Origin: UBA4132 sp037133675
GTDB taxonomy: Bacteria; Pseudomonadota; Gammaproteobacteria; Methylococcales; Methylomonadaceae
Assembly (NCBI GenBank): GCA_037133675.1
Contig: JBAXNR010000011.1
Location: 1-64,000, forward strand
Direction: 5' to 3'
Length of the DNA: 64,000 nt
This document shows positions 17,016-24,716 of the stretch, piece by piece (the first letter of the stretch is position 1; each line of letters starts with the position of its first letter). The notes below the pieces were generated by a model. The model saw nothing but the letters and a program-made list of their open reading frames with translations, was not told the DNA's origin and ran no database searches. Made by a program: the position numbers and the translations under genes.

Positions 17016-18203
17016 TTATGATAAATTTCCAATGTAATCTTTATAGTCAAAACTGCGTACCAGTTCTACAGAACCGTCCAACCTCCGTACTGCAATCGAC
17101 GGCATCGCAAGACCATTGAACCAGTTTTTCTTCACCATCGTGTATCCCGCTGCATCGGCGATACGCACCTCGTCTCCAATTTTCAGTGCTGTCTCCAGTT
17201 CGTAGTTGCCGAACAGATCTCCAGCCAGACATGACCGACCAGCGATGATAATCTGGTTAGTGCCAGAGCTAGGGGATGAAATTCTCGGACTTGTTCTGTA
17301 GATCAGGTGATCCAGCATGTGCGCCTCGACAGAGGCATCAACGATAGCGATAGCGACTTCGTTATGGACTACATCGAGTACCGTGGTAACCAGTTCGGTA
17401 CTACAGGTGATGGCTGCCTCACCTGGTTCAAGATAGACCTGCACACCGTATCTTTCGCTAAAATTCTTCAATACACGGCAGAATCTTTCCAGCGGATAGC
17501 CGTCTTTGGTAAAATAAATGCCCCCGCCGAGGCTGACCCACTCCATTTTTTTCAGTAAAGAAGCGTACTTAATGCCAATCTGGTCTATAGCGGCGGCGAT
17601 GTTTTCAATATCATCGTTTTCGCAATTGAAATGGAACATGACACCACTGATCAAATCCGCCACAGCATCGAGTTCCTGTTCGCTGCATACCCCAAGCCGC
17701 GAACAACTGCGTGCTGGGTCTGCCAGATCAAAATGGGAATAACTGATGCCTGGATTGACTCGAAGACCAACTTTCAAGCTGCTCACGCATTCATGGAATC
17801 TATTCAGTTGCGAGATAGAATTGAATATCACCTTATCGGCAAACCCAGCTACCGCTTCAACTTCTTCAGCAGAATAAGCAACGCTGTAAGCATGAACCTC
17901 CTTGCCAAACTTTTCGCGACCGAGCCGCGCTTCGTAGAGCGAGCTGCTGGTTGTGCCGTCCATGTATTGGCGCATCAGATCGAATACGCACCAAGTTGAA
18001 AAGCATTTTAGTGCCAAGACTGATTTTGCGCCAGACTCCTCACGGATGAGTCGTATGATTTCGAGATTTTTTTTCAGTATAACTTCGTCGATTAGATAAT
18101 ATGGGGTACGCAATTGCGGCATTTTTGAGAACTCGAAGAAAAGCGATAAATTGTTTCGATAGTAAAGTCGTTGGCACGAATTGTCAATGCACATAGAATT
18201 CAT
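17016..18203 (-). CDS. nspC: Carboxynorspermidine/carboxyspermidine decarboxylase
   Basis: A fold III PLP enzyme that decarboxylates carboxyspermidine or carboxynorspermidine to the finished triamine. The conserved start LRTPYYLIDE is followed by the PLP lysine motif VLALKCFSTW. SSSLYEARLG, GLRVNPG, VSLGGGIYFTKDGYP and LEPGEAA are all family marks. The start at 18203 is chosen because AAGAGA lies ten bases upstream; this gives 395 residues and about 27 residues ahead of the conserved beginning. A later ATG at 18122, directly before PQLRTPYY, is an alternative that would match the usual length. It is the first gene of the polyamine set (decarboxylase, dehydrogenase, ornithine decarboxylase). 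The composition differs from the neighbours as for the other two genes. Confidence 0.9.
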   Translation of the reverse strand: MNSMCIDNSCQRLYYRNNLSLFFEFSKMPQLRTPYYLIDEVILKKNLEIIRLIREESGAKSVLALKCFSTWCVFDLMRQYMDGTTSSSLYEARLGREKFGKEVHAYSVAYSAEEVEAVAGFADKVIFNSISQLNRFHECVSSLKVGLRVNPGISYSHFDLADPARSCSRLGVCSEQELDAVADLISGVMFHFNCENDDIENIAAAIDQIGIKYASLLKKMEWVSLGGGIYFTKDGYPLERFCRVLKNFSERYGVQVYLEPGEAAITCSTELVTTVLDVVHNEVAIAIVDASVEAHMLDHLIYRTSPRISSPSSGTNQIIIAGRSCLAGDLFGNYELETALKIGDEVRIADAAGYTMVKKNWFNGLAMPSIAVRRLDGSVELVRSFDYKDYIGNLS

Positions 18204-18926
18204 GTTCAGCAATTCTCTTCATCTGAATTTACTTCATTTTTAACGATTGTAGACATCTTTCACCTCAATATTTTTAAATCAATTGACTGGCGTTGGGCGT
18301 TTAACAACGTACTGAAAAAATCATCTTAACCATTGCATCATAGAAATGTTACAAAAATATTACAATCTGATGTTACGCAGTCCTTAAACTTTGCAACTCA
18401 GCAAAAGCCTGTTAAGTTGCTTTGATGAATAGCTTTGTCCGCAAGGCGAAATGGTTGGTTTTGTGTTTTATCTTCAGACATTCCAACTTGAAAACGGCAG
18501 TGCGGACATAAAGACATGATTATTCTGTGTAGTGACGGTGCGAGTAGATGACTTTGCTAAACTGGCATTGGATTTTAAGGATTTGTGAAACTCTTCTACT
18601 TTCCAAAGTTTTTGGTAGCGTGTAGCGACTTGTTATTGTCAAACGTGGACTAACTGTTTTCTGTTAGTCTATGCTGTTATCAAACTTGGACACAAGCCGC
18701 TGAACAAGGACTTGCACAAGCACAAAAGGCTTTAAAGCAATTGTCGCAATGAGGTGGAGGACTTAGCGTTACTCATGAACGGTGGTGTTAATGTTTAACT
18801 ATTGCTATGATTCTATGCACAGTCCGCTCAGCTTGATTTATTGTCAATCGCGGCTTCACTTTAGGTAAGCAGGAAAATAATCTTAGCCTACCTTTCATTT
18901 TAATAACAAAAACAGGGGAGAGAATC
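18204..18926. other. Intergenic region with degenerate sequence
   Basis: A gap of about 720 bases between the polyamine operon and fabI. The first 200 bases are AT-rich and presumably hold the divergent promoters. From about 18400 the sequence looks like decayed coding DNA with stops in all frames (see the remnant at 18600-18750). The last 60 bases lead into fabI, whose start has GGGGAGAG upstream. Confidence 0.6.
18600..18750 (+). pseudogene. Possible degenerate transposase remnant
   Basis: Short in-frame pieces, separated by stops and frame changes, resemble parts of an IS1634/IS4-type transposase. Examples are RVATCY, VYAVIK and then a helix-like AAEQGLAQAQKALKQLSQ that ends at a stop near 18750. 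No intact frame, inverted repeat or start exists. The family assignment rests on memory of these motifs and is weak. If right, the debris marks one edge of the compositionally different polyamine block. Confidence 0.3.
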
Positions 18927-19709
18927 ATGGGTTTTATGCAGGGTAAACGAGTGTTAATTGTTGGATTAGCCAGTAATCGATCTATTGCATGGGGAATTGC
19001 ACAAGCGATGCACCGCGAAGGCGCGGAATTAGCCTTCACCTTTCAAAATGAAAAGCTACAAAGTCGTGTTGAAGACATGGCGGCACAATGTGGCTCTAAC
19101 ATTATCATTGAATGTGATGTCAGTATTGATGCACATATCGACAATGTATTTGCCAAACTTGGCGAGCAGTGGGATGGTTTGGATTGCATCGTGCATTCAG
19201 TGGCGTTTGCACCGCGTGACGCATTGAATGGTGATTATGTCGATGTGACGACTCGCGAAAATTTCAATATTGCTCATGATGTCAGTTCTTACAGCTTTAC
19301 TGCGTTGGCAAAAGCAGGACGCGCTATGATGAAAGGTCGTAACGGTTCATTATTAACTTTGACTTATTTAGGCGCAGAACGGGCGATTCCTAATTACAAT
19401 GTGATGGGGGTTGCGAAAGCCAGTTTAGAGGCTAATGTGCGTTATATGGCGGTAGCATTGGGCGCAGAAGGCACGCGGGTGAATGCGATTTCCGCAGGAC
19501 CAATAAGAACCTTGGCGGCTTCGGGTATTAATGATTTTAAAGCGATGCTTAATAAAGCGGCTGATACTTCGCCATTAAAGAGAAATATCACTATTGAAGA
19601 AGTCGGTAATGCAGCGGCGTTTATGTGTTCTGATTTGGCTTCGGGTATTACGGGCGAGATTACTTATGTGGATTGCGGTTATAACATTGCGGGTTTAGCA
19701 GCTTCTTGA
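18927..19709 (+). CDS. fabI: Enoyl-ACP reductase (NADH)
   Basis: A 260-residue short-chain dehydrogenase catalysing the last reduction of each fatty-acid elongation cycle. The FabI form of the cofactor motif, GLASNRSIAWGIAQAMHREGA, lies at residues 13-33. The active-site segment YLGAERAIPNYNVMGVAKASLEANVRYMA holds the two tyrosines and the lysine of FabI. SAGPIRTLAASGI follows. The length equals that of E. coli FabI (262). GGGGAGAG precedes the ATG at good spacing. Cytoplasmic. It is monocistronic here, with a hairpin about 40 bases after the stop. Confidence 0.96.
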   Translation: MGFMQGKRVLIVGLASNRSIAWGIAQAMHREGAELAFTFQNEKLQSRVEDMAAQCGSNIIIECDVSIDAHIDNVFAKLGEQWDGLDCIVHSVAFAPRDALNGDYVDVTTRENFNIAHDVSSYSFTALAKAGRAMMKGRNGSLLTLTYLGAERAIPNYNVMGVAKASLEANVRYMAVALGAEGTRVNAISAGPIRTLAASGINDFKAMLNKAADTSPLKRNITIEEVGNAAAFMCSDLASGITGEITYVDCGYNIAGLAAS

Positions 19710-19748
19710 TGAAATTAAAAGTAGTCTGAGAACCGAATGATTTGTGTC

Positions 19749-19782
19749 ATCGTAGAGCGTTGCATTACAGCGTCTCTACGAT
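19749..19782 (+). terminator. Hairpin downstream of fabI
   Basis: ATCGTAGAGCG (19749-19759) and CGTCTCTACGAT pair around a loop of about 10 bases, with a one-base bulge. Only a weak T run follows (ACTCTTAAAATCTT), so it is a poor intrinsic terminator or an RNA-stabilising hairpin. It lies between the convergent fabI and PilZ genes. Confidence 0.4.
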
Positions 19783-19831
19783 ACTCTTAAAATCTTAATC
19801 GCCTTCATCTCTATTCAAAAAACCTGATAAA

Positions 19832-20128
19832 TCAATCTGATTCTTCAGGCAATCGCATAATTGCTCCGATTTCAAAACCGCCATCGTCAAGAGCTTGACA
19901 TCTGGCAACTGTAATAAGAAAATCCAGCATAGGCATAGCTGTTTCCAGAATAATACTGACCTCTACAACAGAATCAACCTCAAAAGGATACTGACAAACA
20001 AGAGAAACGCCTGTACTACTGAGAGTTAAGCAAAGAGCTTCATATAATTTATTAGAACCTTGTAATTTACAAAAAATTTCGCACTGTATATTAATTCGTG
20101 GTTCATTTCGTTTTTCGATGTTATTCAT
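19832..20128 (-). CDS. PilZ-domain protein
   Basis: A 98-residue single PilZ domain, expected to bind cyclic di-GMP and regulate motility or exopolysaccharide output. The RxxxR motif is RNEPR at residues 7-11. The second motif, usually (D/N)xSxxG, reads TLSSTG at about 35-40, so the first acidic/amide residue is Thr. The C-terminal strand ends FEIGAIMRLPEESD. It is monocistronic, on the opposite strand to fabI and the same strand as secA. A weakened second motif means cyclic di-GMP binding should be treated as likely, not certain. Confidence 0.8.
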   Translation of the reverse strand: MNNIEKRNEPRINIQCEIFCKLQGSNKLYEALCLTLSSTGVSLVCQYPFEVDSVVEVSIILETAMPMLDFLITVARCQALDDGGFEIGAIMRLPEESD

Positions 20129-20241
20129 TAGTTTACCTGTCTAAATCAACATGGATTGAATAGTATTACTGGTTGTTAAAGCGGAGTTTAAGATCATTCT
20201 GGATTTCATTTAATCGCCCAATGATGTTTTTTATAAGGTGC

Positions 20242-20269
20242 AAAAAGGGAGCTTTACGCTCCCTTTTTT
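20242..20269 (-). terminator. Intrinsic terminator of secA
   Basis: The stem AAAAGGGAGC / GCTCCCTTTT with a five-base loop lies directly after the secA stop. Read on the minus strand, the stem is followed by a T run. The A and T runs on both sides make it usable in both directions. Confidence 0.85.
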
Positions 20270-20271
20270 GG

Positions 20272-23040
20272 TTACTCTTCGTGACTCAATGCACCGTGGC
20301 ATTGCTTATACTTTTTGCCTGAACCACAAGGGCAAGGATCGTTACGCCCTATTTTATGTCCTTCACGAACAAACGGTTGCTCCGATTCATTTTCTTGTTC
20401 TTCATCATGCTCAGCCTCAAGTAATGACTGGTCATAAGCATCTAGCGTCGGTGCGGGTGCGTGATCGAAGTGCATTTCTCTGGGAGCTTGTTGTTGCTCA
20501 TCCAGTGCCTGTACTTCTTCATCTTGACTCACTCTGACTTTAAATAGAATACTGATGACTTCGTATTTAATGTCTTCCAGCAAGGTGCTAAACATTTCAA
20601 AGGCTTCACGTTTGTATTCTTGCTTAGGGTCTTTTTGTGCATAGCCGCGTAAATGAATACCCTGACGCAAATAGTCCATTGCCAATAAATGCTCTTTCCA
20701 ACTGTTATCCAACACTTGCATCATCACTGATTTTTCAAAATGTTGTAACACGGGTTTGCCACCATCAATGTGTTTTTCTTTTTCGTGGTGGTTTTGTTCA
20801 AGAAGTTCAATAATGCGAGCGCGTAATCTTTCTTCTGTTAAATTGTGATCGTCGTCCAGCATTTTCTGCACAGGAACTTCAACAGTAAATTCGTGCTGTA
20901 AATGCTCTTCTAAGCCTTTAATATCCCATTGTTCCACCATTGTTTTGGCTGGAATATATTGGGTAATGACATTGTTGACCACATCGGCACGGATTGCAGT
21001 GATGATGTCAGAAATTTCCTCTGCCGCCATCAGTTCATTACGCTGTGCGTAAATAACTTTACGTTGGTCGTTTGCCACATCGTCATACGCAAGAATTTCT
21101 TTACGCACATCGAAGTTACGCGCTTCAACTTTGCGCTGCGCATTTTCAATGGAGCGAGTAACCCACGGATGTTCAATGGCTTCACCATTGCCCATGCCGA
21201 GTTTTTGCATTAAACCTGCAACACGTTCGGAGGCAAAAATGCGCATCAAATCATCTTGCAGAGACAAATAGAATCGGGTAGAACCAGGATCGCCTTGACG
21301 ACCTGAACGCCCTCTTAATTGGTTGTCGATACGACGTGATTCATGACGCTCTGAACCGATAACGTGTAAACCACCACTGGCAATAACTTGATTGTGTCGG
21401 TCTAACCACGCACCGCGTACTCTGGCTTTGTCTTCTTCACTCGCTTCTTCACCTAAAGCTTTTAATTCAGCTTCCAGATTACCACCCAGCACAATGTCAG
21501 TACCACGACCTGCCATGTTGGTAGCGATAGTCACCGCACTGGGCATACCTGCTTGTTCAACGATGTGGGCTTCACGCTCATGTTGTTTGGCGTTGAGGAC
21601 TTCATGTGTAACGCCTTGTTTGATTAATAAGGCAGACAGGCGTTCAGAATTTTCAATCGAGGTTGTACCGACTAATACAGGTTGCCCGCGTAAGCTACAT
21701 TCTTTAATGTCTTCGGCAACGGCTAAATATTTTTCATCGGTGGTCAGGAAAATCACATCACCCTTGTCTTTACGAATCATCGGGCGATGCGTCGGAATAA
21801 TGACTACTTCCAGCCCGTAAATTGAATTTAATTCAAAGGCTTCTGTATCAGCAGTCCCCGTCATGCCTGACAATTTTTCGTATAAACGAAAATAGTTTTG
21901 GAAGGTAATAGAGGCGAGGGTTTGATTTTCGTTGTTGATGGTCACGCCTTCTTTGGCTTCAATGGCTTGATGCAGCCCTTCTGACCAACGGCGACCTGGC
22001 ATGATACGGCCAGTAAATTCATCAACAATAATAACTTCATTATTGGCAACGATATAATCTACGTCTTTTTTGAATAATACATGAGCGCGTAATGAGGCGT
22101 TCAAGTAGTGCATTAAGCGAATATTTGCCGCGCCATATAAGCTAGTGCCTTCAGCCATTAAGCCATGTTCAACCATTAAGCGTTCAACGTGTTCATGACC
22201 AGATTCGGTGAGATGTACTTGACGGATTTTTTCATCCACTGTGTAATCGCCGATTTCGCCTACTGTATTACCTTCTTTATCGTTTTCTTTTTCTTGTTTG
22301 ATTAAAAAGGGAATAATAGCGTTGGCTCTGATATAAACGTCGGTGCTTTCTTCGGTAGGGCCAGAAATAATCAGCGGGGTACGAGCTTCGTCAATCAAAA
22401 TAGAATCGACTTCATCGACGATAGCAAAACTTAAATCACGTTGGACTTTTTGTTCCAGCGTATATTCCATATTGTCGCGTAAATAATCAAAACCAAATTC
22501 GTTGTTAGTGCCGTAAGTAATATCGGCGGCGTACGCACTGCGGCGTTCGCTTTTATCCATTTGGCTAATAATGACCCCAGTGGTCATGCCCAGAAAATTA
22601 TAAAGCTTGCCCATCCATTCTGCATCACGCTTAGCGAGATAATCATTGACTGTGACAACGTGAACACCTCGTCCAGACAAGGCATTAAGATACGCAGCTA
22701 AGGTTGCCATCAAGGTTTTACCTTCGCCCGTTTTCATTTCAGAAATTTTGCCGTCATGTAAAATCATGCCGCCAATTAACTGAACATCAAAATGACGCAT
22801 ACCAAAAACCCGTGTCGAGGCTTCTCGCACTGCTGCAAACGCATCGGGAATCAAGTCATCCAGAGTTTCGCCTTGTGCCAAGCGATCCCGAAACTCCTGC
22901 GTTTTTGCTGTTAACGCCGCATCAGATAGCTTTTCGTATTCGAAAGCCAAGGCATTGATCTGCTTGACCCGCTTCGTTTTCTTTTTGATAAGCCTATCGT
23001 TACGGCTTCCTACAATAAACTTAACCAGTTTCCCCAACAT
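20272..23040 (-). CDS. secA: Preprotein translocase ATPase SecA
   Basis: A 922-residue SecA motor that drives proteins through SecYEG. DEAD-type nucleotide-binding domain 1 has MKTGEGKT near residue 105 and the Walker B region FAIVDEVDSILIDEARTPLIISG near 205-227. Domain 2 has GTTSIENSE, TNMAGRGTDIVLGG and GRSGRQGDPG. The C-terminus ends with the zinc motif CPCGSGKKYKQCHG, which binds SecB and lipid. An acidic Q/E-rich linker (EHDEEQENESEQ) precedes it. The length is near the E. coli value (901). No secM-like leader is seen upstream. A strong terminator follows the stop. Confidence 0.97.
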   Translation of the reverse strand: MLGKLVKFIVGSRNDRLIKKKTKRVKQINALAFEYEKLSDAALTAKTQEFRDRLAQGETLDDLIPDAFAAVREASTRVFGMRHFDVQLIGGMILHDGKISEMKTGEGKTLMATLAAYLNALSGRGVHVVTVNDYLAKRDAEWMGKLYNFLGMTTGVIISQMDKSERRSAYAADITYGTNNEFGFDYLRDNMEYTLEQKVQRDLSFAIVDEVDSILIDEARTPLIISGPTEESTDVYIRANAIIPFLIKQEKENDKEGNTVGEIGDYTVDEKIRQVHLTESGHEHVERLMVEHGLMAEGTSLYGAANIRLMHYLNASLRAHVLFKKDVDYIVANNEVIIVDEFTGRIMPGRRWSEGLHQAIEAKEGVTINNENQTLASITFQNYFRLYEKLSGMTGTADTEAFELNSIYGLEVVIIPTHRPMIRKDKGDVIFLTTDEKYLAVAEDIKECSLRGQPVLVGTTSIENSERLSALLIKQGVTHEVLNAKQHEREAHIVEQAGMPSAVTIATNMAGRGTDIVLGGNLEAELKALGEEASEEDKARVRGAWLDRHNQVIASGGLHVIGSERHESRRIDNQLRGRSGRQGDPGSTRFYLSLQDDLMRIFASERVAGLMQKLGMGNGEAIEHPWVTRSIENAQRKVEARNFDVRKEILAYDDVANDQRKVIYAQRNELMAAEEISDIITAIRADVVNNVITQYIPAKTMVEQWDIKGLEEHLQHEFTVEVPVQKMLDDDHNLTEERLRARIIELLEQNHHEKEKHIDGGKPVLQHFEKSVMMQVLDNSWKEHLLAMDYLRQGIHLRGYAQKDPKQEYKREAFEMFSTLLEDIKYEVISILFKVRVSQDEEVQALDEQQQAPREMHFDHAPAPTLDAYDQSLLEAEHDEEQENESEQPFVREGHKIGRNDPCPCGSGKKYKQCHGALSHEE

Positions 23041-23331
23041 GCTTTTTTTCCAGAGTGTATTTAGTAAATGATTGAAAAGTGGGGGATTATATACTGTCTA
23101 CGTCGTTAGTGACAGATAAAACCCCGCATATTTGTGCTTTGCCCACTACTAATAGTGGTCTAATTTAAGATAAACAAGGCAGTGGCTTGAAATTTTGTAG
23201 ACTTAAGACCTTATACATTGCACAATTCTAACGCTACTATTATAAGCGTCAGGTAGTTGAAATCAGCCAATAATGGCAACAACGTACTAGCCATTGAGTA
23301 ATGACGCATGAGTTCAATCGAGGAGAAAAAA

Positions 23332-23922
23332 ATGCACCAAACTTCTAAAAAGTTATTAAATAATTTCCTAATCGGCGTTTTTGCCATTATTCCCATCGTT
23401 ATCGTATTGCAGATTATCATTTTTGTTAAAGGTTTAATCTCCGATCTATTTCGTGTTGTTTATATTTTTTCTGACAGCTCTCTTTATACCGCGCTTATTT
23501 TTATTATCAGTTTTAGTCTGCTGGCGTGGATAGGTCACACCATCGCACAAAAAGGCGGCTCTTTCGTTATTAGAGCATTTGACTTTATCATTGACAGAAT
23601 TCCGCTACTAAACACTGTTTACCGTGTGTTGAAGAAAGTCATCAATATGTTTTTGTCACATGATGAAGCCATTGCCAAAGAAGTGGTTTATGTTGAATAT
23701 CCAAAAGAGGGTATTTGGGTTCCCGCCTATGTTACAAATCGACAAAAGGATAAGTTCATCCTGTTTATTCCGACTTCACCCAATCCTACTTCTGGTTTTA
23801 CTGTCATTGTTGATAAGTCAAAAATCATAACCTCCACTATGAATATTGAAGAAGCTACCAGTTTCATTGTCAGTGTCGGTGTTGATTACGACAAAGCGTT
23901 TGAAGCCTCACAATTACCTTAG
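23332..23922 (+). CDS. DUF502 family inner-membrane protein
   Basis: A 196-residue membrane protein of the DUF502 family, function unknown. The ATG at 23332 is chosen over 23308 because GAGGAG lies six bases before it. Two hydrophobic helices occur (NFLIGVFAIIPIVIVLQII near residues 10-30 and ALIFIISFSLLAWIGHTIA near 55-75). They are followed by the family segment IPLLNTVYRVLKKVI and VVYVEYPKEGIWVPAYVT. The C-terminal part (TSPNPTSGFTVIVDKSKI) is also typical. The small lipoprotein gene follows after eight bases and is probably co-transcribed. The 290 bases before it, up to the secA start, hold the divergent promoters; nothing else was seen there. Confidence 0.82.
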   Translation: MHQTSKKLLNNFLIGVFAIIPIVIVLQIIIFVKGLISDLFRVVYIFSDSSLYTALIFIISFSLLAWIGHTIAQKGGSFVIRAFDFIIDRIPLLNTVYRVLKKVINMFLSHDEAIAKEVVYVEYPKEGIWVPAYVTNRQKDKFILFIPTSPNPTSGFTVIVDKSKIITSTMNIEEATSFIVSVGVDYDKAFEASQLP

Positions 23923-23930
23923 GACAAAAA

Positions 23931-24167
23931 ATGAAATTAATTATCTCAGTAATAGCGGTACTGGTGCTAATCGCTAGTACTGCTTGCAGCAAAGAAAAAA
24001 ACCAGCCCGAACCATCCGCGCAAAAAGCCGTTGCTGACATTATAAAAACGGAAGCTATTAGTATCAATAATGCCCAAAAAGCGTTAGAGGATTCTAAACA
24101 AGTCAATCAAATGATTCAGGATTCTGCGGCTGAGCAGCGTGAAACCATAGAAAAAACTCAGCAGTAG
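23931..24167 (+). CDS. Small predicted lipoprotein
   Basis: A 78-residue predicted lipoprotein. The signal peptide MKLIISVIAVLVLIASTAC ends in a lipobox (STAC) with the cysteine at residue 19. The mature part is about 60 residues, charged and helix-prone (AVADIIKTEAISINNAQKALEDSKQ), and may form a coiled coil. No family is recognised. It follows the DUF502 gene by eight bases and ends about 300 bases before feoA. Confidence 0.7.
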   Translation: MKLIISVIAVLVLIASTACSKEKNQPEPSAQKAVADIIKTEAISINNAQKALEDSKQVNQMIQDSAAEQRETIEKTQQ

Positions 24168-24482
24168 AATACAGGTTACATTCAGCATGAATTGAAACTC
24201 AGCCACAGGGATGTGATTGAGCGTACGCTATTCTGGTCATCGTGATTATCTATAGATCATTAAATTTTTAAGCACCTTACCCGTGTTGAATCGAATTCAC
24301 GATTAACTACGCGGTAAGGGTTAGGGCTTATTCTGCCCTGTATCGTACACATTAAATTTTAGTGTAATTCCTTGTCACTCGCGGCTTTTTGTATGCTATA
24401 GTCTAGCTTAAATAGGAATGATTGTTGATAGCTCGATAATCGCTTGGCAATCAAGCACACTTTACCCTTGGGGGGCTTTATT
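24168..24482. other. Intergenic region upstream of feoABC
   Basis: A gap of about 315 bases. Apart from the promoter-like sequence at 24372-24402, no gene, convincing Fur box or terminator was seen. The stretch GATTGTTGATAGCTCGATAATC (partial match only) near 24420-24442 has a loose resemblance to a Fur operator but lacks enough matches to call. Confidence 0.5.
24372..24402 (+). promoter_or_regulatory. Probable promoter of feoABC
   Basis: TTGTCA (24372-24377) as a -35 element, then an extended -10, TGCTATAGT (24394-24402). The spacer of 19 bases is long, but the TG extension compensates. It lies 81 bases before the feoA start. Not tested against a background model. Confidence 0.4.
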
Positions 24483-24716
24483 ATGGCTATTAATTTTAAA
24501 AATCTTGCGGTAGGCGATTTGGGGAAAATAATTGGTTTTGAACCTTCGGGTAAAGCCTATCGTAAACGCTTATTGGCAATGGGTTTAACGCCTGGAACAG
24601 AATTCAGCATTACGCGTTTCGCGCCTATGGGTGATCCTGTGGAAATAAAATTGCGTGGGTTCGCGCTGACTTTGCGTAAAGATGAAGCGGCTATTTTACA
24701 AATAGAGAAATTGTAA
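24483..24716 (+). CDS. feoA: Ferrous iron transport protein A
   Basis: A 77-residue SH3-like FeoA, the usual length, needed for FeoB-driven ferrous iron uptake on the cytoplasmic side. The family segments KAYRKRLLAMGLTPGTEFSI and APMGDPVEIKLRGFALTLRKDEA are present. The ATG at 24483 follows a GGGGGG Shine-Dalgarno at seven bases; an upstream TTG at 24444 would add residues foreign to the family. The stop overlaps the feoB ATG by one base (TAATG), which implies coupled translation. Confidence 0.95.
   Translation: MAINFKNLAVGDLGKIIGFEPSGKAYRKRLLAMGLTPGTEFSITRFAPMGDPVEIKLRGFALTLRKDEAAILQIEKL

Noticed and set aside
14162..18203. Norspermidine pathway as in Vibrio
   Set aside because: The diaminobutyrate aminotransferase/decarboxylase needed for diaminopropane is absent; an ornithine decarboxylase is present, so spermidine is the likelier product.
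24420..24442. Fur operator upstream of feoA
   Set aside because: Only a loose match to the Fur palindrome; too few conserved bases to call.
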